This document shows, piece after piece, positions 22,050 to 34,038 of a DNA stretch of 64,000 bases. The position numbers were made by a program, and so were the translations under genes. The notes below the pieces were generated by a model. The model had not been told where the DNA came from, did not search any database, and worked only from the letters and a program-made list of their open reading frames with translations. This stretch comes from Sipunculus nudus (Eukaryota > Annelida > Sipuncula > Golfingiida > Sipunculidae). The stretch is from contig CM049308.1 of NCBI GenBank assembly GCA_026874595.1, positions 47,625,327 to 47,689,326 of the forward strand, written 5' to 3'. Within the stretch, counting starts at the first letter, position 1; the number at the start of each line of letters is the position of its first letter.

Positions 22050-22839
22050 TTGTAGTGCTCTCGGGGGATCTTGTGTGGGGGAAATTAGCAAAATACAAAC
22101 AACAATGATAATAAGTCCTCAAGTGGTAGAGTTGGTATATTCAGTAAATATATGTACACAGCATGCTGGTCATTTCATGTGTGTCCAGCTCAGTGGTCAA
22201 TTCAAATATGCTGCTATCCAGACATCTGGCAGCATCCTTATACTTTGACCCTGATGCTACCAGGGTGACACTGATGGGCTGCTCATTAACACTGATAGGA
22301 TCATGCCAAGATACATACATTTACATTCTATTACAGCCATTAACTAGACCTGTGTTTCTTCATGTTACTGACACATTATACAAAAACTTCTTTATCAAAT
22401 TAACTGAAACTTTACATCCACATGAAATGCGACCCAAAGATTATACATGTAGAAAATGGTATCAAACTAACATATAGCTATTACTTACTGTATAGGTTAT
22501 CACAAAGTTTAGAACTTCAACAGGCATAGAAAATCCACTTAAATCATAATTGCAGCACCACTGAATAAGATACAAGGATGAAAACAGAGTTAATTAAATT
22601 TATAAGAATCTAGCGTGTTCTAAATATGAAGCTGATATGTATATTATACTGAGTAATTTACAGAAGAATTATTATGGCCCAACGAACACATGTACTGGGG
22701 GTGACTGTCCAGTGGGTTGACCACATGGTGTGACACACTAGGGAACAGACTGGCCCACAGCATGGTTCTTCACATATAAAGTTAATAGTACAGCTTGAAC
22801 ATAAACAGTTAATTAGCATCACTGAATTGAGCCCTACCA
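22050..22839. mobile_element. 790-bp insertion in the satellite, candidate non-autonomous DNA transposon
   Basis: Splits a satellite unit within GGTACCTAT. TACCTAT is present on both sides (22042-22048 and 22840-22846), as expected for a 7- or 8-bp target duplication. The ends are weakly inverted: TTGTAGTGCTC on the left and, on the opposite strand of the right end, TGGTAGGGCTC (9 of 11). No coding frame is recognisable inside and no other copy is seen in this window. Confidence 0.6.
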
Positions 22840-22846
22840 TACCTAT

Positions 22847-23230
22847 AAGGGCTCCTGACTTATTGAATTACAGACCTGTCAGAATTCCATTAGGACTACC
22901 ACAGCCGGATGGCTAATTTTCCTTTCGTGCGTGATAACTACAACGTACATAAGCTTTCCCAAATTTACAGGAATGGTTCATACATATGGGGGCTCCAGAC
23001 CTATTGAAATACAGACCTATTGGAATTGCAATATGGCCGCCACAGCCTGATCGCTGATTTTTTTTCGCATGCGATAACTCCACAACAACCTTCTGAAGCT
23101 TTCCCAATTTCACAGGGATCATTGGTGCCTATGAGGGCTCCAGACCTATTGAATTACAGACTTGCTCATAATCAAATATGGCTAATAGACAACATTCGGT
23201 GATTTTCTATTGCACACATTATTTAAGACA
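22847..23230 (+). repeat. About 145-bp tandem satellite, second block
   Basis: Resumes in phase after the 22050-22839 insertion: AAGGGCTCCTGACTTATTGA at 22847, then two more units (AAGCTTTCCCAAATT near 22950, GAAGCTTTCCCAATTTCAC near 23095), ending near 23230. Confidence 0.85.
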
Positions 23231-23824
23231 TATCTTCTTTAATATCATTTGATCCAGTGAGGTTTTTTCCCTAATGCATATGGATAAAAACCTCTTTATG
23301 TTTGTCATATTTTTCAAATTTAACTTAATTTTTCTCCCATATGTAAACTAGTCCAGCACTAGCAGAAGTGCGGGGCCCTCTGAGGACCATTGTCCGACCA
23401 CATCTAGATGTGCTTATATCTTGCTTACATATGAGGTGACTTTCTTTGTTAAATAACAGTGCTACTTCATCATGTATGCTGTTAATCTGTTCCTAGGTAA
23501 GAGCTAGAGACCAAAAAGGTGTAAAAATGAATGAAAATTCAATAATTGAACTGGAATTATTCAATTACAGCTTTGATTCAATGCAGTGATTATTTTGTAC
23601 ATTGTTACAGCCCTAGTTTTAAAACAGTTGGACCTGTGAATCTAAATTTCAACAATTGGCATTTAATTCATGAAGTGTCTTATAATAAGTTCTATTCCTC
23701 TCTGCAATTCCAATTGTGCCCAGGTTGCCTCAAGACTACATATTTGCTTTATCCAATAGTTAGGAATTTTATCATTTAGAGTTGTTGTGGTCATGAGTTG
23801 ATTTTCTTTTCAGTCAGAGGAGGC
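23231..23824. other. No recognisable feature
   Basis: Non-coding. Near 23627 a short stretch (ACAGTTGGACCTGTGAAT) resembles the 3' part of repeat R1 (compare ACTGTTGGACCTATGAAT near 42664). Confidence 0.4.
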
Positions 23825-24340
23825 CAGTGTCTCAGTCATGATACAGACTTTGTTCTTTGAAAAATTTAGGAAAAACCTAAAATTTCCATTAAAAACCTAT
23901 TTTCACACTTTAGGACTGCCTAATATCAAAACCAATTATCTGTTTTTTCTTCATAATTTGCAGAAATATTCTCCTATATATTTCCTATGTACATGCCAGA
24001 AAATAAGTCTATTAAATGTAATTTTTCTAAGTTTTGGGCCAGAAAAAAAAGGACTTTGTAAAAAAAAAGGAAAAATATTTACTCATTTAACATTAGCATT
24101 TTTGAAGCTAGAGACATTTTCCCAAGTATATAACTTTGTTTAACTAAGATTTAATTGTATATACCAAAAATTATATCAGAATTTTGTAATTTTTTTTAAG
24201 TTATTTGCATAAAAATAAAAGCTTTTCCTTAGATTTTACCCAACATTGAACATGGCACATTTTCCCCCCCTGTGTACTGTTGATTTAATTTTCACAACAT
24301 GTAAATGTAAGTATTTTTAATCTATTTAAATCTGAAATCT
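23825..24340 (-). repeat. Dispersed repeat R1, copy c (partial)
   Basis: Reverse complement of part of copy a. Shared blocks include CACACTTTAGGACTGCCTAA (23909), TATCAAAACCAATTATCTGT against ATATTAGGCAGTCC/GATGAGTGGTTTTGATA, and CTATGTACATGCCAGAAA (23985). The frame at 23838-24143 is a translation of this repeat, not a gene. Confidence 0.75.
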
Positions 24341-24344
24341 ATGA

Positions 24345-26150
24345 AAATAAAAGGTCTGTCCGTTAACAGGGCACAAATCGTAAGACCTAGAAACTTTAAA
24401 TCTGAAATATGAAAATAAAAGGTCCATCCGTTAACAGGGCACAAATTGTAAGACCTAGAAACTTCTTACTGTACATCCAGGGTGGTCCTGAGCTAATCCT
24501 TTGGAAACCCAAAATTAGGTTATGGTGACCTATATTTTGTGGCCTACTGGCTGAAAACATGATTTTGAGCACCAGACAGTCAGACGGGGCACAAATTGTA
24601 TCCATTATACATAACATTTAGGGAGGTCCTAGGCAAATATCCTTCAAAACCTGAAACTAGGTCACGGCGATCTATATACTGCGACCTATAAGGAACAGAT
24701 GTCATGAGCATCCTGAATGTCAGATGAGGACAAATCCTATCGGTGAGGCCTAGAATCTTCTAACAAACTATCTTGGGAGTTTCTAATCGTTTCTCCTTGG
24801 AAACCTGGAAATAGGTCATGGGGACTTATATTTTGTGACCTGTCAGAAGAGATATCATATAAGCACCCAGACAGTCAGATTGGGCATAAATTGTATCCAT
24901 TAGGCCTAGAATCTTCTAACATAAAATTAAGGGAAGTCCTAGTCAAATATCTTTGGAAGCCTGAAATTAGGTAATGGTGACCTATATTCTGTGACCTATG
25001 GGCTGAAAAATGGTTTTGAGCACCCAGACAGTTAAATGAGGCAAAAATTGTATATGTTATGCCTAAAATGTTTTAACACAAGATCCTGAGATGTTCTAGG
25101 CAAATCTGCTTGGAAACCTGAATTTAGGTCATGGTGATCTATATTTTGTGACCTACAGGCTGGAAACAGGATTCTGAGCACCTAGAAAGTCAGGGCAAAC
25201 ATTGTATATGTGAGGCCTAGAATCTTCTGATGTAACAATCTGAGACATCCTTGGTAGATGTCCTTGGAAAACTAAGTAGGTCACCATGACTGATAATTTG
25301 CTAATCTTCTAACATAAAATTCAGGGAAGTCCTAGTCAAATATCTTTGGAAGCCTGAAAATAGGTTATGGTGACCTATATTCTGTGACCTATGGGCTGAA
25401 AAATGGTTTTGAGCACCCAGACAGTTAAATGAGGCAAACATTTTATATGTTATGCCTAAAATTTTTTAACACAAGATCCTGAGAGGTTCCTTGGAAACCT
25501 GAATTTAGGTCATGGTGATCTATATTTTGTGACCTACAGGCTGGAAACAGGATTTTGAGCACCTAGAAAGTCAGATAGGGCAAACATTGTATATGTGAGG
25601 CCTAGAATCTTCTGATGTAACAATCTGAGACATCCTTGGTAGATGTCCTTGGAAAACTAAAAGTAGGTCACCATGACTGATAATTTGCAACCTATAGGGA
25701 AAGACATCATTTACGCACCAAGACAGTCAGAAGGGGCACAAATTGTATCCATAAGGCCTAGATATTCTTACGCAACATCCTGGGAGGTTCTAGGCAAATA
25801 TCTTTGGAAACCTGAAATTAGGTCATGGGGACCTATATCCTGCAAGCTACTGGCCAGAAGCATGATTTTGAGCAGTCAGACAGGGCACAAATTGTATCTA
25901 TTAGCCCAAGACTCTTCTTACATGACTGTGATTCAGGGAAGTCCTTGACAATTCTCCTTGGAAAGCTGAAATTGGGTCTTGGTGACCTTTTATTCTGCTA
26001 GCAAGGGACCAGAAGCATGATTTTGAGCACCAAGACAGACAGGGTACAAATTGTTTCATTTTCCTTTGGAACCCTCTATTGTGAAATCAGGGGGGGGGGG
26101 GGGTCCTGGGCAGGTCGCCTTTGAATCCTGAAATTTTTATTTTCTGTCAG
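24345..26150 (+). repeat. About 155-bp tandem satellite with higher-order structure
   Basis: About eleven diverged units. Recurrent blocks are GGGCACAAATTGTATCCATT, AGGCCTAGAATCTTCTAAC, CTTGGAAACCTGAAATTAGG, a TCATGGTGACCTATATTCTG block and GATTTTGAGCACCCAGACAG. A larger segment is repeated: about 24925-25290 matches about 25315-25670, so part of the array was duplicated as a roughly 385-bp unit. The array ends near 26150 after a G-tract at 26091-26103. Confidence 0.85.
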
Positions 26151-26224
26151 CTTTTCAACACAGTAACATTAGCCATAGGCTATTCTCACAGATACTTTAT
26201 AATAAAAAATAAAAGAATGAGGCA

Positions 26225-27300
26225 ACCAGTCAAAATTAGCTGAGCGTCATGGCCCAAGGGCCACATATTTGTTATTTAACAAATATTTTTCTTTTTTATT
26301 TACTATAAAATGACAACAATCATGTCAGTTTCTAAGCTGTGATTACATCTAGTGTCCCTAAACCTGGTGTGTTTATTGATCACAAGTGGATGCCCTATAC
26401 TAATCATCTTGTCTGTCTGTTTGTCTGTCCATCCGTTCATCCACACAAATATGTTTCCAGATGATAACTCCAGGTTGGATTGACACATGATTTTAAACTT
26501 GACTTACATATGGCCCACCACTAAAGCATGAACCTATATGATTTTTTGGTCACAAGGTCAAAGGTAGAGTTCACAGTACTCACTTAATCAAAAAGGATTA
26601 TGGCTGCATTTTAAGCCAACCTTTTCATCCCAAACTTTACAACTTGTGAATTTAGCTGACCTGCCAGTATGGGGCGAGCATAAATTAATTTTGGGATAAA
26701 TGTCAAAGGTCAAGGTCACCGGGCCATCTATTTACAAATTAATTTCAAGATGGTAACTCCAATATAGTTTGACATTTAAAAAAAGAACCCTGTCGATTTT
26801 TGGGTTCAAAGGTCAAGGTCACAGGACCAATTTCTTTTAAAAGAATGTGTTTGCTTTTCAAGCCAAACTTTTCATCACAAACCTTAGAGCTATGGGGCTC
26901 ATAAGTACCTCCCCCCCTCCCCCGAATCATTAAAATATTGAAACCATAAAAACCAAATTTTATGCAAAAAATCAGTCATCCACATCTTTAAAAAGATTTT
27001 GGATGCATTGTAAATCAAACTTTCCATCTGAAACTTTCCATCGTTCACACATTGCTTACTTGCCCAAAGTGAGGAAATCTATAGATTTTGAGGTTACCTG
27101 GTCAGAGGTCAAGGTCACTTTTTAAAAGATTGTTACAATAATCTAAATACTTCAGGTTCAAGGATAATAAGTTCTAAGATTTTTTGGTCACAAGGACTTT
27201 GGTTAAGGTCACAAGACCCATTTAGGAAATTAAAAAAAAATATCCTTATAGACAAATTCAGCTGAGCGTCGAGACCCATGAGTCCCTAGATTTAACAAAT
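26225..27300 (-). repeat. R2 repeat block with R1-type terminus
   Basis: Contains AGCTGAGCGTCATGGCCCAA (26239) and, at the other end, AGCTGAGCGTCGAGACCCAT (27248). These are reverse-complement versions of the CAAGGGACCCATGGGTCAC terminus of R1. Between them are several GGTCAAAGGTC / GTCAAGGTCAC blocks and CCAGATGATAACTCC (26457), the inverted counterpart of 2480-2870. Non-coding. Confidence 0.6.
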
Positions 27301-30300
27301 TTCTAGACATATATGCAGGTTTTTATGGTAGTCAATTGGCTAATTTAGCATACTGACTTAACAATCTCAGAATTGACAGGAGCTAGCATCATTGTACAGA
27401 TGTTGGTCACATGACTCATATTTGAATAGCAGTTTTTGAGGTGCAACCTACATCAACCTGTTTTTTATGGACAAAAATCTCATAATTTTAGCCTCTTTCA
27501 GTTTAAAAATGGTTTATGATGAAATTTTCAAGCTGTATGGTTTAATTTTTCACATGATTTATCTAAGGGAAAGGTTCTTGCAATTGTATAAGAATAGATT
27601 TAGTTTATTTATTTTTGGTAGAGTCATAGAAAGCTGCATGAAAATGGTCTTATGGCCATTTGTAAGCCTATTTCAAACAGGACTGCTATAGTCTTCTTTT
27701 GCAAAACTTTTGTTTCAACTTCTGAAACATTGCACAAAAATGATTCTTAAGAGGCCTTTCTTCAAGTTTACTTAAATGATTGTTGGCAGAATTATTTGAC
27801 CTTTAACAATAAAAGGACTATATTTTTTATTATTCCTATCATTTTGACAAAACAATCTTATGGAATATGTCACTTGAAAAAAAAGCATTGAAGAGTATCT
27901 ATAAACAGAATTGGCAACATGCAAAGATGTTGTCTGTATCTATAAATAGCTTGGCAGATTGCCAACTTTTTCAGATTTGGCATCAGACCAAGTTTAAGTC
28001 TGTATCTATTTTTTGGATGGCAGACTGCCAAGTATCAGATTTGGCAACAGGTCAAGAGTTCACTCAGTGCAGTGGCTGCACCTGGCACATTACTTTTGGT
28101 TCACTGCCTTTCTCAGCTGCAGTTAGTCAGCCTAGTGCACCTGAAGTTTAATGTATCGGCCTGAAATTTTGGCTTGTCAATGCATCGTTGATGGCTTTCT
28201 AGTTCACAAGACTGGTGTAACCAATTACAGTGATTTAGCACAGTGTATGTCCGTGCTTATTTCTCAGGAGGGATTTCATATATTGATAAGATGGTGGGGT
28301 TAGGGATGTCCCAAGGTGTTGATGCACATTGCTGACAATATTCCAAGGCCATTTTGATGATAGAAGTCTTTATTCACAGCAAGCTGTCTGGGACAGTCTC
28401 TCTCTCTCAAAAAGCGCACTACAGAGTTTGATACAGAGCTGTTACGTGACATATGAGACATACATATCGATTGTTCTACATTCCTCATAAAAGCTATTGG
28501 ATGACCTAAAGTAGGTGACAATTACGTCGGAGTTGGATGTGTACTTTAAAGTTTTATCTGATTTGATTGGTCTAAAGTTCTCTGGTAAATCCCAAGTCTG
28601 GCTCTACATACAACTATTTATAGATGACTTGCAAGTCCTGTTCTCAGACTCATATAAACATGATATGATGATCCCATTGTACAAACCAATTCAGAGTTAA
28701 TTTGGAGTACATTAAAGCTGTACAAACTTACTGAATTACCATTGGATTCTTGGTCGTCTGATTACCATTAATATTTTTTCGCTGTGTTTCAGTATCAGGC
28801 CTTGTACATCCTGTTACCTAAATGTTTCTGTCACTTCATGTATTTTAAGTTTACGTTTAATTAATAATAAAAATGTTACCACTTCATAACAATATCAGCC
28901 CAAAATTGGGCATTTCTAATCATCCCTGATAGCTTCATTGTATATAAGACTGATGGCGCCACCTACAATGATTCTTGCACAGTGTATCCTCCTTAATTCT
29001 CTTGAGTGATATGACATATCAGCCTGAAATTGTGCATGTCAATTTACCTTAGTTAGTTTGGTTGTATACAAGACTTGTGGCACCACCTACAATCATTTTT
29101 CGTGTTGTGTACATCCTTGCAAGAATTTCAGGGGTGATGTGTATGTAATTATTGCATGTACTCGTGTTAAAAATGTTCATTCTAGCACTGTACATGTCAC
29201 ACATGTACTTGAAAAGTTTAAACTACTTTTCAAATAATGGTCAAGCATGTTTTCATGGAAGCTTTATACCTGATGTATAAATCATTGCATAGGTTCACGT
29301 AAGTCTGTAGGACTGGTTAAATCATTAGTAATTGTAAATCAACTTCTTTTCCTGTTAGCACTGTTGAATTAAATTTCATATCCTGTATGTTAATACAGAA
29401 ATGTGTTAACTTGTTTTGATAGCAAGATGGCTGTTTTGAGACTGACAAACATCAGTCAGTTTCTGTGAGACTCAGCATCATATATTTTGTGAACCTGTGC
29501 GCTTAGGCCATAGGAGGTCATCATTCATCCGCCGTCTTCCATATGTTAACCTATGCTATCTCAAAAACCTTCAGAGCTAGCAGAGCAAAATTTTGTGGAA
29601 GAATCAGTCACATCATGTGAACAGGCCAAGATTCTGTCTGTATCTATTCAGAGCTATTATAGACTGCCAACTGTATCAGATTAGGCAACAGGTTAGGAGT
29701 TTAGTCAGTGCAACCATGTGCAGGTCAAGAGTTCACTCAGTGCAGTAGCTGCAGCTGGCAATTTTTTCCGGTTCACTTGTGGCAACTGCCCAGCTGAGCT
29801 TGGTCAGCCCAGAGCACTTTACTCAAGATAAGTTTGATGTATTGGCCTGAAATTTTGACTTGACCATGCATCTTTGATTGCTTTCTTGTACACAAGACTG
29901 GTGTTACCACCTACAATGATTTTTACTCTGCATGTGTATATTCCTGCTTATTTCTCAGGAGGAATTTGATATATCATCCTGAAATTGTGCATATCTCTAC
30001 ATCTCTGATAGCTTATATTTATATACAAGACTTGTGGTGCCACCTACAATATTTTTTTGCACTTTGTATGACCCTGCTTACTTATCAGGAGGGATTTGAC
30101 ATAACAGCTATAAATCTCATATACCTTTGTCATATACAAGACTTATGGTACTTCTAAAATGTTTTGGGGTTCATAAAACTGTGCACATAGCCAGAAATTT
30201 TATATGTCCATATATCTTTGATGACTTTCTCATACACAACCGTTTTTTTCTGTTGTGTACATCCATGCAAGCATTTCAGGAGTGATTTTGTGTAATTGGA

Positions 30301-33060
30301 GCTTGTACTTAAGTTTAAAATGTTTAGTACTTACATTGTACATGTGCATGTCACACATGTACTTGAAAATTAATCAAGTAATTTTTAAATAATGGTCAAG
30401 CATTTAATCATAAAAGCATTATGTCTGATATATATCCAATTGCACAGGTTAGCATTAGGCCTTGTTATTGTTGCCCAGAATTATTAGATACATGCTTTGT
30501 GCAGACAAACATGTCTTGCTATATTCAGCTGAATGTGATTATCTGGCCATGGATCACATTTTCTTTTTCTGACTTTGTTAGATCTTCAGTATGACTCATT
30601 TTCAAAAACTGATCTTTAGACAGAGTCATAATTAAAGGTAACCTGTTTGGCCCTGATATTGTTGATATATGTGGCTGACATTGACCTTATTTCCAAATTT
30701 TTACATTATGTAGCTGATTCCAGTTATCACTGTGTTCTGCCAACTGTTGAGTTAGATCTCCTATATGGCTGATATTTTTTTTTTTAAATTTAGGTCTCAG
30801 CAAAGTAATAGTCAGGAGTGTTAGATATGCACCTGATATTTATTTTTGAGCTTGACCTATTTAATTTGCAAAGTTATTCTATCCACAACTGATTCCCCTT
30901 TATTGCTCAGTTCTTCTCATGTTTGCACTAGGTCTCTACACAAAAGCTGATTTTCCATAACTGACTGATTGGTCGGAGTAATCTATATCTTTTTAGGTGA
31001 CAGAGATTCACCTGACATTTATTTTTATCCTTGACTTAATTTTCAAGCTGCTTGACCTGGGTTGGAGGAGGGGTCTTCCCTTGGGAATACTTTGAAAATG
31101 TACACATTTTGTCTATTTATTATCCAAATATTTGTATCTGCCAAACAAAGTTTTGCAGATACTTTGTTCCTGACCGTGTTCAGCTGCTGCTGGGGTGTTC
31201 GTTACTGGAAAAGGACCTCTGACCACTGGACCAATTTTTCCAGAACTTGACCATATTATCAGGTCACAAAATATTTTGCATTGACCTCTGACCTATCCTT
31301 TCTGCAGTGTGTCCATCTGTGCATCTGCTTTCACACATTAACCCCCATATCTTAGGACTCATTTGACTTATGGGGCTGATATTTTTCACCAGTGTAGCTC
31401 TTGAATAGATTTTTATCGTACAAAATACTGGAGGCACCACCTGGTACATTTTTGCACAGGGTCCATCTGTTCACTTGCCTTGGGTTAAAATCACTCATAT
31501 CTCTGTATATCTCTGCAGTGGTGGGACTTGTCCTTCTGAAATTTTGCATGCATATAGATCCTGATCAGGTTTCTTGATTTTATGACAGGTGGCGCCATCT
31601 ACATTCGCGTTCACACTGCAGACAACTATGCAAATATCTGGAGACTTGTTTGACATATCTTCCTGAAATTTTGCATGTGTATAGAGCTCACATAGCTCTT
31701 TATCATACACAAAACTGGTGGCGTCACCTGCAACCACTTTTGCACAGTGTCCATCTGTTTGTCTGCTGTTGGAAAAATCACTCATATCCCAGCAGTGGTT
31801 TGACTTATCTGCCAACAATTTTGCATGTGTATACAACTTGGTTAGCTCTTTCGAATTTATGGCAGGTGGTGCCACCCACATGTATATTTAGGCTGAAGAC
31901 ATCCGTGCTTATATCTCAGGACTTGTAAGATGTGTTGGCCTGAAATTTTGCATGTGTATAGATCTCTCCTAGCTCTACAACTTACATAAATTTGAGGCCC
32001 AATTAAAAATTTTTGCATAGTGTCCATCTGTTTATCTGCCTAGGGTAAAAATCACACATCTCAGCAATGGTATGACTTATCCACCTGAAATTTTGCATGT
32101 GTATACATCTTGGATAGCTTTCTCATTCAAATGACAGGTGGGCCCACCTATAATCATGTTTAGGTGACAGACATCCATGCTAGTATGCAACACATCTCAC
32201 TCTGTATGTCTTTGCCACTCAGTACATGCCTCCCTTCACCCATCCTACTCTGACTGGGATAGATTAGTGTCAATTTGACACAAAGATCGCGGATACAGGT
32301 AGTGGTTTGTCCACTTTCTATATTCTAATTTAACACATTTTTCAGTTTTATTGATAATTATAGCTGTATGGAGAAATAGAAGTACCTGATATTTGGGGTA
32401 ATTCAGAAAAAGTTACTACACTTTTAATAATCAAGGCCCTGCCAAGGCAGTTTTCTGTCCATCTGTCAGTCAGTGATTGTAATGATATGTTCAGTGAAAT
32501 GGTCCCTTTTTGAGTATGTGCTATGTATCTGTATCTGTACTATGTATCACCAAAAGGCAAAAACTTTGAAACCATGACACACCTATTATCATTCCAATGT
32601 CAGTAATGTTGCGGTGAAATTTTAAGTATACATTGGTCCATGTGAGGGTGTAAGCTGTCAAATTTCAGACCCCAAAGATATCCAAAATAATGGTCTCCAG
32701 GCTAGAAACTGCTGAACCTGGGTATAGGGGGTTCACATAAATGACTTATGGTCCCAATCATTAACAGTTTTCTTCAATTCTATTAGTATTTTTAATCACA
32801 GGATGTTGTATAATTAAATGTATGATGGAATGCCCAAAATACTGATAGGAAACCATAACATAACATCAGTCCAAAAATTTCTGATGGAAATCTCAAAATG
32901 CTTTATCACTTCAGCCTAATTACCCACAAAATTTATTAACCAAACAAAGATGAACTCAAAGAATAATTTGCTTTTATTCAATGTGTGTACTTAAAATTAT
33001 TTTAGTAAGTCAGAGCAGTCAATACTGTCAGCACAAGTATCAATATTATCCATATTGTTC
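27301..33060. repeat. Diverged repeat-rich non-coding region (GAAATTTTGCATGTGTATAG family)
   Basis: Made largely of diverged copies of a 110-140-bp unit with GGCCTGAAATTTTGCATGTG, a TATACAAGACTGGTGG block and CGCCACCTACAATCATTTTT, followed by TTGCACAGTGTCCATCTG. Clusters lie at about 28145-29110, 29835-30260 and 31370-32200; another copy lies at 35040-35200. In 29465-29600 a second block (GAACCTGTGCGCTTAGG...) is shared with 34325-34400. No gene is supported on either strand; frames such as 31495-31881 (minus) are translations of the repeats. Confidence 0.55.
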
Positions 33061-33072
33061 ACACAGGTTTAA

Positions 33073-34038
33073 ATGATGGCCACAGCTTGGAGCAAGAAAT
33101 TCTTGGAAATACTGTCCTTGCATTGGTACCAGAGAGGGTGTACCTGGAGCAGTACAAATAGGAGACATATTGTGACAACCAACTCCAGGGGCAGAGCAGG
33201 AGACCAGGGCTACCAGAATGGTGACAATTCCAGGGGCAGAGCAGGATGCCAGGGCTACCAGAATGATGACAATTCCAGGGGCAGAGCAGGAGACCAGGGC
33301 TACCAGAATGGTGACAATTCCAGGGGCAGAGCAGGAGACCAGGGCTACAACAACAGTGAGTATTCCAGTGGCACAGCAGGAGACCAGGGCTACAAGAATG
33401 GTGGGATGCAGTTATCTACTGCCAGGATCACAGAAACAGATGTCAAGCTCAAATCTTACATACATCATGAAGGAGATAACCAGGCCCAGTGCTTCATAAA
33501 GAGGTCACAGGAACTGTCAGCTTACAGAACATTAACTTCCATTGAAAGAAAATTGGTGTCAGTCCAGCAGGATTCTAATGTGAAAGATAAACTGGAAGAG
33601 AACCCTAGTTTGACTGATACATTTCAGGAGGCTTCTAATAGAGGGAAACAAATGGACACAAAGAGAAGGAATCAGTTACTCTCTTCTCCTAAACTTACCG
33701 TCAGTGACAAGTTAGATACTGATTTTGTGAAACATCTTAATGATGGGCTGTTACATGATTTGATGAAAAAGCATGATTGTTATTTCTATGAGAATGAATT
33801 AGTAATTGTGAGGGTGGAGACCGGCCGAGGTGACTGGTTCAGCAGGCTTGTTTGTCTTGAGGGAAATGAAGTGTCTGTGAAGCCAGCCCATGGAACAATG
33901 TGTGTGTCTGTGATTGTTGGGGCTTCCCCTGGTGTACAGCTGCGAACCTCTAAAGGTTACCTGGTCCTGTGCATGAAGCTCACTCTGCCAGACTACATAC
34001 ATCACATGAAGAAGGCCTCATGGGTCCCTAATCCAAAG
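33073..34038 (+). CDS. TRMT61B-like gene, exon 1 (322 codons)
   Basis: The start is at 33073, chosen because a TAA lies in frame immediately upstream (33070-33072) and the N-terminus is presequence-like. A possible splice acceptor (TTCACACAG, ending at 33066) would allow a separate 5' untranslated exon. The donor CCAAAG|GTAATG places the exon end at 34038, phase 0; the 19 codons that read on past it are intron. Residues 37-110 are five 15-residue repeats (NSRGRAGDQGYQNGD type). Residues 111-235 are hydrophilic and unassigned. Residues about 236-322 are the TRM61 N-terminal domain. The repeat region is unusual for this family. Confidence 0.7.

Noticed and set aside
31264-31881. Minus-strand frames of 61-128 codons with CRT.../HAKLL repeats
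   Set aside because: They are translations of the diverged GAAATTTTGCATGTGTATAG repeat family and have no recognisable domain.
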